In this document: positions 1-10,232 of the stretch, one piece after another
Position numbering within the stretch: position 1 is the first letter of the stretch
Layout of the letters: each line of letters opens with the position of its first letter
NCBI GenBank assembly: GCA_038373885.1
Contig: JAWZYV010012272.1
Location: forward strand, 62,001-126,000
Length of the DNA: 64,000 nt
Direction: 5' to 3'
From: Cheiracanthium punctorium
Lineage: Eukaryota; Arthropoda; Arachnida; Araneae; Cheiracanthiidae
Made by a program: the position numbers and the translations under genes
The notes under the pieces: model-generated
The model's input: the letters and a program-made list of their open reading frames with translations, nothing else
Databases searched by the model: none
What the model was told of the DNA's origin: nothing

Positions 1-712
1 GTAAGAAACTGTAAGTTTAACAAATTTATAATAAATACCAATTTGTTTGTTATTGAAAGTCATAATTTAATACTTTTAAACATCGAATTAACTAAAAAGT
101 TTGTAATATTTGCTGAAATAATTGCAAAAATCTCTAATATCTGTACAACGAAATTTTCTCTATAGCGAATTTTTTAAATGGAACCCAGCGAGTTCGTATG
201 AACTCTTTTTCGAGTCCACACAGTGAGAAAATAAACGTTTATATACGTTGAAGTAAAATGATAGCCTACCTCTCGACATTTGTTTTTTGCAATCCTTGCA
301 GATGGCGTATTTAGTGTTGGGCACCAATTCAAAATAATTTAGAATAGACGATTGTCCTGTTAAACTATCATCTAACGATTCTTCGTGTATAATTTCGACC
401 ACACTTGGTGATACAAGATCCATTTAGCCATGGTTAGAATTAAAAAAAAAAATCAGTTCGAAAACACTCGCGCAAACAAATGTGCCAATGAAACGACGCC
501 TCTCATCTCATTACCAAAATAAAGATTCTAGAATGGTGTTGCGCCTGCGTGGTTTTCTTCTGAAAGGCGAAGTATCGGTTGAAAAGTATCGGTGAAAATG
601 GATGAAAGCCAGAGAAACCGATACCTTCCCGATACTTTTAGAATCGGAAGAACCGATACCGATACCTAAAAAAATAGGAGGTATCGGCGCCGATACTATC
701 GGTCGATCCCTA
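1..712 (-). mobile_element. hAT element, 5' end (truncated by window edge)
   Basis: This is the reverse-strand copy of the first ~0.7 kb of the element seen intact from 18507. It ends at 712 with the terminal inverted repeat TAGGGATCGACCGATA (read on the minus strand), followed by subterminal runs of the motif GTATCGG/CCGATAC. Compared with the 18.5-kb copy, I see only a few substitutions, a poly-T length change, and the absence of a ~16-bp duplication just inside the TIR. The rest of the element lies before position 1, so its other end and its TSD (candidate 713-720, GAAAATAG) cannot be checked. Confidence 0.85.
160..423 (-). CDS. hAT transposase first exon, BED-finger start (fragment)
   Basis: An 87-codon frame whose protein is identical to that of the frame at 18814-19077. 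Residues 30-49 (YFELVPNTKYAICKDCKKQM) look like the start of a BED-type zinc finger, the DNA-binding domain at the N-terminus of many hAT transposases; Cys42 and Cys45 give the CxxC half. The His half is missing from this frame. A splice-donor-like GTAGGC falls directly after codon 51 (AGAG|GTAGGC), so the frame after that point is probably intron. The frame lies ~290 bp inside the element's TIR, the usual place for a transposase start. No catalytic RNase H-like core is visible in the window, so this is an exon of a gene continuing beyond position 1, or a remnant. The family assignment rests on the TIR, the TSD of the sister copy and the CxxC motif. Confidence 0.6.
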   Translation of the reverse strand: MDLVSPSVVEIIHEESLDDSLTGQSSILNYFELVPNTKYAICKDCKKQMSRGRLSFYFNVYKRLFSHCVDSKKSSYELAGFHLKNSL

Positions 713-720
713 GAAAATAG

Positions 721-1102
721 GTATACATAGATATTTGGACACGGGGAAGAGTTTGGCGCTATCCATTTTCCTATAACTTGCCACTAGATGTCGCGTCAAC
801 ACATGAACTTCAGGACTGTCCAGCCGATCGTCATGAAATTTCGTATTCATCGATATCTGAATGTGAAGAATATTTTCGCCGTATCCGTTTTGCTAAAACT
901 CGCCAGTAGATTGAGCTACGCCGCATTGCCTTCTGCACAGTACAAACGATTGCCTTGAAACTCGGTATGCATGATTATTGAACACAATATAACGCGATAT
1001 CCATTTTGCTATATCTCTTTATTACAATAAATAGTAATCACAACAAATCGTAATATCAAAAAGTCCATTCATTCCCGTGCGAAGAACGGGTACTTCAGCT
1101 AG
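721..1102 (+). mobile_element. Helitron-like 3' end with 122-bp internal tandem repeats
   Basis: The segment ends in a short hairpin (CCCGT...ACGGG, 1074-1090) followed 8 nt later by CTAG at 1099-1102 and a host T. This is the classic Helitron 3' terminus: hairpin, then CTRR, then T. Upstream, a unit of about 122 bp begins near 732, 854 and 976, giving 2.3 degenerate copies. Each carries a variant of the motif GTATCCGTTTTGCTA. A 5' TC end was not identified, so the left limit is approximate. There is no Rep/helicase coding; it is a non-autonomous fragment. Confidence 0.55.
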
Positions 1103-1173
1103 TATATATATATTTAAGCCAAACAAACTACAACTTTCTTGTGTTATATAATTAAACCTAAATTATTATAATT
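1103..1173. other. Short AT-rich spacer
   Basis: A short (TA) run followed by unique AT-rich sequence between the Helitron end and the next MITE. Nothing else is visible. Confidence 0.5.
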
Positions 1174-1559
1174 GGCTGTGAAGAAGCTGGCTGTGCCCGC
1201 GCACAGCCAGCTTCGTCAAAAAAGGGTCTCTAGATCTGTGGCATACGATGAACGTTTCGATCGTCCGCCATCTTGCTGGTAGTTAAGTCGAGCGATGGCA
1301 ACGCCTTCCCTTTTTTCAGCATTGGCAATCTATCCAGCTGTTCTCGCATTCTTCCATTTTTCAGCAGATGTCAATGCTGTTAAAAATAATCGTGACCATT
1401 TTTTTACGGGAAATGACGTGCTAAAATGTAAAGCATTCTCGTGGAGCTCTGTCACCCGCAACTATTTTTATAGAAATCAAATCTATTCTTCGTGACTGGC
1501 AACAGTCAAAACGTCAGAGTTTGGTCTTCCCAGAGAGGGAACACTGCGCATTGAAGGGG
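1174..1559 (+). mobile_element. piggyBac-like palindromic MITE, left arm lost (copy 1 of 5)
   Basis: Matches the right-hand ~390 bp of the full elements at 9756-10228 and 31051-31550. It begins at the hairpin tip of the central palindrome: 1187-1213 still folds on itself (AGCTGGCTGTG / CACAGCCAGCT). It then runs through one palindrome arm and the unique right part to a decayed terminus (GCGCATTGAAGGGGTAA in place of GCGCGTTAAAGGGTTAA). The whole left arm and left TIR are absent. Non-coding; the 66-codon frame at 1295 lies inside repeat sequence shared by all copies. Confidence 0.8.
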
Positions 1560-1576
1560 TAAGGGATTATAACGGG

Positions 1577-1646
1577 TATTCACGTTACACCTGTAGAAAA
1601 ACGACCAAAACTCCAGACCGTTGAATCGTCAGTCTCGCGGGATTCC
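1577..1646 (+). repeat. Dispersed ~70-100-bp repeat, copy A
   Basis: Shares a conserved block with 22319-22396 and 63168-63228: TTCACGTTACA, CTGTAGAA, CCAGACCGTT and a CGCGGGATTC-like end, in the same order and on the same strand. No terminal repeats or coding frame are recognised. The family is unknown to me. Confidence 0.6.
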
Positions 1647-4186
1647 AGAACACTGGATCTTCATACACTTCAGCCGTCTACTATGTGGCAGTCTGCTATG
1701 TGCAGTGTCTCACTCGATCATGTTATCCGGGTATAAAGTGTTTGGTGAATATGCCAATTAATCTTGTCATTAACTGATTATCAGAGACGGAAATAATGCT
1801 AGCGGATTTTCAAATGTTAGTCTTTCTTAAAAACATCAACATATACATTATTTGCATTTTCTTTTATTAGTTAAAATACACTGAAACGTATTTTTGAACT
1901 CTTTAGTGGACAGTGACTCTAACAAATAAGTAATACTTATGAAGTACGAAATTCATTTTTTTACAACATTATGAAATATTAGAAATACTTACTTAAGTTG
2001 CTCCGTTTCTTGAAACAGAATAGAGAAAAGAATCTAAGAACTTTGATTTTAAGATTTTATTATGAAACATTTGCACTGAATAAATATAATTTCATTTCTA
2101 AATTCTGTGTCAGTACTCAAATGAACTGCTTATGTGGACTACATTATTTGTTCATAATTTTCTGCTATGAAAGGTTTATAAGTATGTTTTATTTTAACAG
2201 AAACCAGTAACAAAAAAAAAAAAAAAATAGGGATTGAATAAACTCATGAAAACACAAAAAACAGTTTTATCAAACGACTTTTGCTACATTTCAGAAATAA
2301 ATTCTTCATGTGTTTTCATCCATTTATTACGTTTATTTTTCAATCATAATATATATATATATGTATATATATTGATTGATTTGTATTAGTTTTAGTTAGA
2401 CTGAAAAAAGTCATACACCTCCGCCTTTTCATCTTATTAAATCTATTTTTAGCTTTAATAATATAAAAAGGTGAAAATGAATTATGAAATACTACGTTTG
2501 ATTGCTTTGTGAGTGTTGAGATAAAAGATTGAATAATTCCCTAAGAATAAATGCAAGAAGGCTTTTCTGCAAGAGATAAAATCTTAGTCGCTAAAAATTA
2601 ATTTTGGCAAACATATTTTTAATTCTTAAAGTTCCATTGTTTTTAAAACCATGAAATTGTACGCTCTGATATACAAAATATTGTTTTTAAAATGCATTCA
2701 AGGTTTTCTGCGGCTTGTGATCTATTTCTTATATTACACGAGCAGTACTCACGAAATTCAAGCACGCTTGTTTCAACTCGTGTTTGCTGCACTTTACTGC
2801 ACTTGCTGTATTACAACTACATTACACGTGCAGTATTCAAAATTTTTTGTGCATATTGTATAGTATTCGGTACTACGTGATGGGGATAAATTAATGGTAT
2901 TAATCAATAGCCATACCATGTTGAAAATATCAGTTTTGGCCCGATCACTGAAATGAAGCAACAACGCTAGCGATCAGTACTTCAGTGGGCGACTACCTGA
3001 AAACATCACATCTTGGAGGATGATTTTTGTTTGCGTTCTTTGTAACACTAGCGTTGTTCGAATATTATTATTTAAACAACTACATATTTTAAATAATACT
3101 TTTAAAAGTTTGCTTTTCTTCTATATTTATGAGACATTAATTAAAACAAAAAATCTACGTATATTTTATCTTCAGTAATTTATTTTATTACTCAGAATGT
3201 TAAATAGGATATCGAAATTCACAGATATTTGATTTTTAAAGTAACATATTTTTATGATAAATCTTTTCCCCGTGTTTACGTGATTTATACCTTTCAAATT
3301 ATTAAAATATGATACACGAGCAGTACTCACGAATTTACATAATGATAACTTTCATAACGTAAATTCATAAATTGTGATTTATTAAATAAAAAGTAAGTAC
3401 ATGTCACCTAGATTAACTAAGTCAGCATCAAAATATTTGACTTTTGAATGAATCATTGATTTAATTTATTGCGCGGATTTTATACTTTTGTGTTGTTTCT
3501 TTTAAAATATGGAATATAGCCACGTCAGAATTATTTGTGTTAGATGGATCTTATCTGTTTAATCGGAAACAAATATTTTGAAAACAAATTAACGATTTTC
3601 GAATAAAAATACTTGAAAGCTACTTTTTAATTATTTAATTGTGAATTCAAATTAATAAAAGCAAAGAAAATCAGTAAGTTGCATATAAAAGTTTGACTAA
3701 TAAAAGCACACAAAAAATGGCGGCTGATCGCAATGGATACTACATAAACAATACGCCAAGATTGCTGCTTTAACATGTTTATCGCCAAACTGGCAAAGAA
3801 TTGGGTTCAACCAGGATTCAACTGTTTATGAGTGCACTATCTCACAGCATCAAAACACACTTTTTTCTTCTTCAGCAGTCCGTAACCTGAAATGATACAA
3901 GAGGAAAATGCAGAAATGGTGTTCGAAAAACTCCTAAATTTATATTAACAGCTCTTAATCAGCGAATAATCCCAATACGAAGAGCAAACATTTCAAGAAA
4001 TTCTGAAAATTTTCAATTTTTCCTCCCCCCCTCCCTAGCGATTGTATTAAAAAATATTTTGAAAATTTAATATGTTGAAATGCATGGCGGTTATAAATAC
4101 AAACCGTTTCTTTATAAATACAAAATATTTCATCTGGAAAATAATATTATTACCGAATCCATTATGAACAGGAAATAACATCAATA
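1647..4186. other. AT-rich DNA, no gene seen
   Basis: About 2.5 kb of AT-rich sequence. It holds a poly-A run near 2211-2227 and a small AT microsatellite at 2348-2373. The motif ACACGAGCAGTACTCACGAA occurs twice (about 2736 and 3314). An 18-codon ATG frame at 3718 is too short to support. Short frames at 1998 and 2651-2880 look like chance. Confidence 0.5.
2348..2373. repeat. (AT)n microsatellite
   Basis: An alternating AT run with one G interruption. Confidence 0.8.
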
Positions 4187-4194
4187 CGCATAAT

Positions 4195-5393
4195 CAGTGA
4201 TGTAAAATACCCGGATATTTATTTTCAAGGGTAAATACCCGGGGTAAATACCAAAATGGGTATTTACCTGGGTATTTATTTTTGAATTAACACTATTGTT
4301 TTAAAAAAGCTTGTATCGGTATGGGTAAGGATTTCATACACATACACACATATATATATATATTACGTATAAAGTAAAAAAAGAAAAACGGAACCCTATT
4401 TCATAAAACTTCAAAAAATATAACTATGAAAAGAAGCTACATGATACATATTGAATAAAATACTTGATTAAATATAGCCTATAAATATAACTGTTGGAAT
4501 AAAATTGTAAATAGAAATAATAACAAGGAGCAGAGTATTTGACAATTTGAAAAAAAGGACAGAAATTCAACTATACTAAATATATACAGACAGTAAAATC
4601 TGAATTACGAATCTGAATTTCAGGAGACCGAAACTCAAATTTGTAATTCTGAAAAATTCGTTAAAGGGAAATTTTATTATAAAAGAATTGGTGTTAATGA
4701 TTTTTTTACTAGCAATATTTTGTTAATCAATCTGAAATATTCATAAAAGTTTAAATTTACCGAAAAAAATATGTGTTTAAACCTTTTACTTATATATAAC
4801 TACTAGTTTTGTAACTATTTGCATGTAATTTTTATCTTAGTGATCATTAAATCAATCATAAGATGCATATAATCCCCACTCCCCTTCAATAGCAAACCAT
4901 AATAAACTATCACAGTTTAAAAAATAATAAACATAAAATAAGCTCTAGGATATAATAGTAAACTTAAAATAAGCTATGAGGTATATTAATCAATGTAACA
5001 TATTAAAAATATTGCCAAAGAAGTCACTAGCACAAAACAATTTAAGGACTACCACAAAACGTCCTTCATTATTTAAGTTAGTGAAAAATAATGCGGTATG
5101 ATTGATGCGGTATGAAAGTAGTTTATGCCAAATAATCAAACGCTTAATAATAAAATAATTAAAAAAACACCACAAAAATACTCATTATGCAGTCAAATTA
5201 AAATTTAAAACTTTGTATTAAAAAAAAGGAACAATAATAGAAATGTAATTGATATTAATCGTAAATGTTGTTAAGAACAGTTATTCCATTCTAAGTTGAA
5301 AATACCCAGTTTTTGGGTATTTACCCAGGCCTTGGGTAAATATCCAAAAAATATTTACCTACCTAGTGGGTATTTACCCACTCCACATCACTG
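4195..5393. mobile_element. Non-autonomous hAT element with perfect 8-bp TSD
   Basis: The ends are CAGTGATGT at 4195 and ACATCACTG at 5393, flanked by the identical octamer CGCATAAT (4187-4194 and 5394-5401), the 8-bp TSD typical of hAT. Both subterminal regions are rich in repeated GGGTAAATACCC / GGTATTTACCC motifs, probable transposase-binding repeats. The ~1.2-kb interior is AT-rich with no transposase frame; the 61-codon minus-strand frame at 4990 has no recognisable content. Confidence 0.9.
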
Positions 5394-5401
5394 CGCATAA
5401 T

Positions 5402-6650
5402 AATGAAAAACTAATGGTTTTTACATAAACGATGCAAGTTATATCTTTGGTATACTAAAAACAATAACCTTTACTCCTATGTTTATCCGGCTTATGAACT
5501 CAAATAGATAGTCATAACTTATTTTACACTGAAACATTTAGAAAATCCAGTTTGTAGTATAAATTAAATAAATCAATTTTTATAAGCAAACTTACTAGAA
5601 TAAAACAATACAATTATACAAAAATCGATTCTTCATCTTCAGCAAAATTACAAAGATGAAAGGTATTGAGGAAGGATGGAAGCTATGCCAACGTATCCAA
5701 AACGTACAAAAAAGCTTTAATTAGTTATACGTGTGAATAGTATACAAAATTATTTATTTAAATCCCTTTTAATATTTAAAGAATATATTTTTAGCATAGA
5801 AGTACTATATAACATGGGGATAGTGAATTTATTTAATGAATCTTTTACATTTAATCAATTTTATATAAAAAAAATATTGACATAAATATTAACTATATAA
5901 TGCATTTAATGAAGTACCTTACAAAATAACGGTTCAATATTGCAGAATTGTTTCTGTGTAAATTTTTCTCCAGTAAAACTATACCGATATTTGAAGCTCA
6001 TTATTCATGATTATTTACTAGATAAATGCAACTGACTTTGAGAATTATGACTTCGTGAATTGTGAATCTGTGGTACTTTTTTTTAGCAAACTTTTGTGAG
6101 CATTAGGTTTAGTAGAATCTACATTTTTTGGTTGGAAACTAAAAAAATAGGTTGAATGAATATAAGTACAAAAAAAAAATAATAAAGAAATGTCAGAAAT
6201 ATTAATGTAACAAAATGGAATTATTTTTAAAAGTTATAAAATCTTATAACATACGCTAGGATATTAACATACATAACAATAACGGTTTTTGTATATTTCC
6301 TTAACTGCACAATTAATCAGAAAATCTCCCCCGTAAGACATATATGCTGAATTTTAATTTTATTTCACATTTGCCATTTGGAACTTCTATACTACTTTAA
6401 AATTCTTTTTGTACATAACTATAAGAAGCTTATTTTTCCTTGAAATTTAAATAAAATATTCTACTATTGTTTTATAAAAAATACATCTGTACTTACTAAA
6501 ATTTGCTTTTCTAACAATGAAAAATTGTTATCATTAGAAAACTGACAGGGTAAAAAAGTAGAGAAAAGTATTTTTTCTCTCAAATGTAAAAACGCAAGTT
6601 AAATAGCAGAAAAAGACTACATTTGTCTATGAAATATAACATTGTTTTTC
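5402..6650. other. AT-rich DNA, no gene seen
   Basis: Unique-looking AT-rich sequence with no credible open frame, TIR pair or tandem repeat noticed. Confidence 0.5.
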
Positions 6651-6693
6651 TTGTGTCAGTGTCTTAATTTATCAAATTAAGACACTGACACAA
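6651..6693. repeat. Perfect 20-bp inverted repeat with 3-nt loop
   Basis: The arm TTGTGTCAGTGTCTTAATTT (6651-6670) is followed by ATC and its exact reverse complement (6674-6693). The perfect arms and tiny loop are unusual against the surrounding unique sequence. The loop is too short for a conventional pre-miRNA. Confidence 0.9.
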
Positions 6694-6973
6694 TTACCAG
6701 TTTATCTAATTGATTATTAAATGTAATTAAGCTAAAGAGTTAAACTTTATTAAATATGCGTTTGAGAATCTCATAAGAAATCGATTTTTACCCATTTTCT
6801 AATTAAATTTAATTATTTATTGAATAAAGTAACAGAATTCCATGCAACATAGTATGTGTCGCATATTTATTTAAAGTAGTAATCCGATGCATACCTCGTT
6901 AAAGAAATTAAGTAAACATGTTGCTATCTGAAGAATGCATTGAAATCTTAAAACAAGAAAAATAAGTTATATC

Positions 6974-7047
6974 GAAACCATCGATTATAAAATGTTTATA
7001 GAAACCATCGATTATAAAATGTTTATAGAAACCATCGATTATAAAAC
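6974..7047. repeat. 27-bp tandem repeat, 2.7 copies
   Basis: The unit starting GAAACCATCGATTATAAAA begins at 6974, 7001 and 7028, with exact 27-bp spacing and no substitutions seen. The third copy is truncated. Confidence 0.9.
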
Positions 7048-7291
7048 TAGCCTATATGATTTATCAGTTAGTTTATTTACGTTAATAGAAAAAATGAAAA
7101 CTTTTAAACTGAAATGTTATATATATATATTAGCTGATAATCAGGCTTAAGTCATGGCTGACGAGAAAGACAGGCTGCGGGGCTGACATTTTGGCCAAAC
7201 CCTTTTGCCCCCTGAGGGCCATGTACCTAGGGTGTGTAGCCATCTTACTGTGGCTATCTCAGACTAAGATGGGCACAGCTACTACGTCACA

Positions 7292-7466
7292 GAGGGATGG
7301 ACGCGAGACGACTTTTTGCGAGACGGGACGGAGATTTACAGCTTTTTTGCGAGACGAGGCAAACATTTTTAACATTTTTATATAGGGATTTTGCGAGACG
7401 AGACAAAGCTTTTCGGCTGTTTTACGAGACGCCAGACGCCAATTTTTCGTCTCGCGTCCATCCCTA
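7292..7466. mobile_element. Small hAT-type MITE rich in GCGAGACG motifs
   Basis: The inverted ends are GAGGGATGGACGCGAGACG at 7292 and its near-exact complement ending CGTCCATCCCTA at 7466. The interior is built from repeats of TTTTGCGAGACG/GGGAC spaced 40-60 bp apart. A clean 8-bp TSD is not seen; TCACA occurs on both sides (7286-7290 and 7468-7472), so an eroded duplication is possible. The small frames on both strands here (7191-7519) are just this repeat. Confidence 0.65.
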
Positions 7467-8890
7467 ATCACATGGCTGCTAGAGGGCAGCTTTATATAGT
7501 TTATGTTGTGCAATTTCAATCTAACGAATCATTTTAAGAACTACCAAAACTTCTATAATAAAATTTAGTAGAAAATGATAACTAATAACTCTGAATTCAC
7601 ACACACAATTTCAGGATTAAAGTTACGTATTAAAATTTATTCTTAACATTTTTTATAACCTAGTAATATATTGTTTTCTAGTAAACATAAAAGCTCGAAA
7701 GATATTGATAAAGAGGAGAATTATATATATATATATAATAACAATAATAATAGAAAAACTTGCATTAAGAAAAAAAAAAACAGCGCGTTACTTCCATAAG
7801 GCATGTAACGATAAGAAATAGTCCTTGGGATGCAAACTTTAATACTAATCGCACCAATTATCAATCATTCTGATACCATCCATGCCGAAGAACTTCAGCG
7901 GAAGCATAAAAAGCAATACCTTTTTGATGAATACTCTTGCAAGACAGAACTATTTTCGCGCGAGTAACTGCATTTTAGAAGATAAGGAAGTGCGTATTTT
8001 TATTGTTCCTTATCTAATGAAGTAACGAAAACGACAAAAGCTAGCAAGAGCTACTCTATTAACAATTTCTTAAAAACAATTTGTTAGTGCATTTTTGTGT
8101 TAATATTAATAGGATACAAAAAAGGCAAAATATCAAATGCCCGGTATTTAAATATTTGTTTCTCTCTATTTTAAAAAAAATAAAGGCCGCTGGCGCTGTC
8201 AAAGCTTGTGGACCTATCCCCTCCTAAACCGTAGGGATTTGAGTTTCGACTAAGGTGCCCACAGATTCGAAAAATTCCGAGGAGCCTGCTAACCTAATTT
8301 AAATTTCGAAAATTGAATTATTTTACAAGATATTAATAAAAAACAAAAAATAAACAGAATTGTTGATAGATTTGGCATAAAATCATTCATTCCTTTGCAA
8401 CAAAGCGTTTCCAAGTATCTAGAATCGCGTGAAATTTACTAACATGAGTTAAGGATTAAAGGAGTTAGAATTACACCCATTTTACGCCAAAATAAGAACT
8501 ATATGAAATAAGTAACTCAAAATGTGTTACACAAAGTTGGCAATTTTCAAATAGTAAGTTCGCTTAGACAACAGGAGTTTAGAATTAGCGATTATTCGTT
8601 TTTCCCAAACAGAATAACTAATATCTTGAAAATGAAAAATAATTAAAATGCAGATCATTTTAAAGCCGGTTCTCGTAAAGCTGGATTATTTGCTACCAGT
8701 AGAAATATTTGGCGGCGTTAACTATACCATTATAGCAGTTATAGTACACTTTGGATATTTGCTTTCGCGACGAGATGGTATAATTCGTGGTGTTAAGTAC
8801 GCCAATCTGCAAACGATTATGTAAATGAAAATATGGATAACGGTTTTCCGGTAACCTTAAATGAACAGTAAATATAGGTTGTGAGCATGT
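7467..8890. other. AT-rich DNA with one microsatellite
   Basis: Holds a (TA)n/(AAT)n tract at 7721-7751. A GC-richer stretch near 8185-8290 has no recognisable content. No gene supported. Confidence 0.45.
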
Positions 8891-8895
8891 GTAAA

Positions 8896-9013
8896 TCGCC
8901 AAATAATGAAAAGTCGCCATTGGTGGCAAGCTATTCTATCTGTTGCGTAGCTTTTATTAACTTTACATGTACGCAAGTCGCCAAATAATGAAAAATCGCC
9001 ATGATTGGCAAAT
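8896..9013. repeat. Direct repeat, two ~35-bp copies 79 bp apart
   Basis: The motif GTCGCCAAATAATGAAAA followed by TCGCCAT and a TGGCAA box occurs near 8896 and again near 8975. This looks like a local duplication. Confidence 0.7.
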
Positions 9014-9159
9014 TCGCAAGGTGTCCAATAGGTTTTACATTATTAAAAATACAGCTGAAACATATGTTCTGATTTTATGACGCTTTAGCTCCTAATTAAT
9101 ATAACTTTTGAATGGCAACATTAAATATCATTGTGTTTCTGAGGAGTGCAAATAATTTT

Positions 9160-9280
9160 TCCAGCGATTATAAGCGGAGTCCGCACTCCAGGTGGAGTAT
9201 AGCTCAGGACCCGTACAACACGGATTCCCATAACAAAAAATATTCCGTGTTATGAGGGGGAGGGGGGGGTCTACTGTAGT
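9160..9280. mobile_element. pogo/Tigger-like fragment
   Basis: Contains GATTATAAGCGGAGTCC near 9167 and an end reading GGGGGTCTACTGTA near 9269-9281. Both styles are common in pogo/Tigger termini. Two inverted CCGTGTTATGA-like blocks lie between them. No matched TIR pair or coding; a remnant at best. Confidence 0.3.
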
Positions 9281-9751
9281 GTGAAGTTTAAATTTTTATG
9301 TACCAATGAAGATGCAAGAACCAAGCAATGCGTAGCTCAGCAACATTCTATCTGATCCAATCTTCGGGTTTTGTCTGTTGAAAATATGTCTTTTTTACGA
9401 ATTAGCCTGATTAGGGGCCGAATGCCTCATACGAAAAGCGAGCGTAGCGAGACTGGGGGCCTTGGCCCCAAGTATTGTAGAAGGAAAATTGTGTAAATAA
9501 CAAAAAAAAAAGTTTTTCCCTTTTACTTTCTGAAGAATACTGGGATTTGTTGTTTGATACACCTTGAAAGTAAGTGATTAGAATTTACTTATTTTCTATT
9601 ATTGTTACTTCACAAATACTTCTGTGATTTTAGAAATATTTTTTGTATTGCCAAACCAGTTTTATGAAGATTTTCGGTAGCTTCGATAGCAAATACGTCG
9701 TTGACCATAGAAAAATGTGAGGCATTCGAAACTTGATTTAAAATTTTCAGC
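9281..9751. other. AT-rich DNA with a GC palindrome
   Basis: Only notable item: TGGGGGCCTTGGCCCCA at about 9452-9469, next to AGCGAGCGTAGCGAG. It may be an end of an unknown TE. No gene seen. Confidence 0.4.
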
Positions 9752-9755
9752 TTAA

Positions 9756-10228
9756 CCCTTTGAGGCGCAACCCTTTCCCAATGCTGAAAAAAGGGCCACT
9801 GTTGCCATCGCTCGACTTAACTACCAGCAAGATGGCGACGACCCTTTTTTGACGCATCTGGCTGTACCGGCACATCCAGCTGCGTCAAAAAAGGGTCTCT
9901 AGATCTGTGGCACGCGATAAACGTTTCGATCGTCCGCCATCTTGCTGATAGTTAAGTCGAGCGATGGCAACGGCTGCCCTTTTTTCAGCATTGGGTAATC
10001 TATCCAGATGTTCTCGCATTCTTCCATTTTTCGGCAGATGTCAGTGCTGTAAAAAATAATCGTGACCATTTCTTTACGGGAAATGACGTGCTAAAGAGTA
10101 AAGGATTCTCGTGGAGCTATGTCATCTGAAACTATTTTTATAGAAATCAAATCTATTCTTCGTGACAGGCAACAGTCAAAGCGTCCGAGTTTGGTGTTCC
10201 CAGAGCGGGAACACTGCGCGTTAAATAG
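9756..10228 (+). mobile_element. piggyBac-like palindromic MITE, near-complete (copy 2 of 5)
   Basis: Flanked by TTAA (9752-9755 and 10229-10232), with terminus CCCTTTGAGGCGCA at the left and GCGCGTTAAATAG at the right, where the consensus has GCGCGTTAAAGGG. TTAA target duplication plus CCCTTT ends is the signature of piggyBac-type elements. The left half holds a palindrome centred near 9873 (arms read AATGCTGAAAAAAGGGC ... GCCCTTTTTTCAGCATT). A ~35-bp stretch present in the sister copies is missing from its left arm. The right half is unique to the family. No transposase frame; it must be mobilised in trans. Confidence 0.9.
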
Positions 10229-10232
10229 TTAA

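Noticed and set aside
3718..3774. 18-codon frame with a good AAAATGG start context
   Set aside because: Too short and unconserved-looking; context alone is not evidence.
6651..6693. microRNA precursor
   Set aside because: Perfect arms with a 3-nt loop are unlike a Dicer substrate; listed only as a hairpin.
7191..7519. Overlapping frames on both strands
   Set aside because: Both are translations of the GCGAGACG-type MITE repeats.
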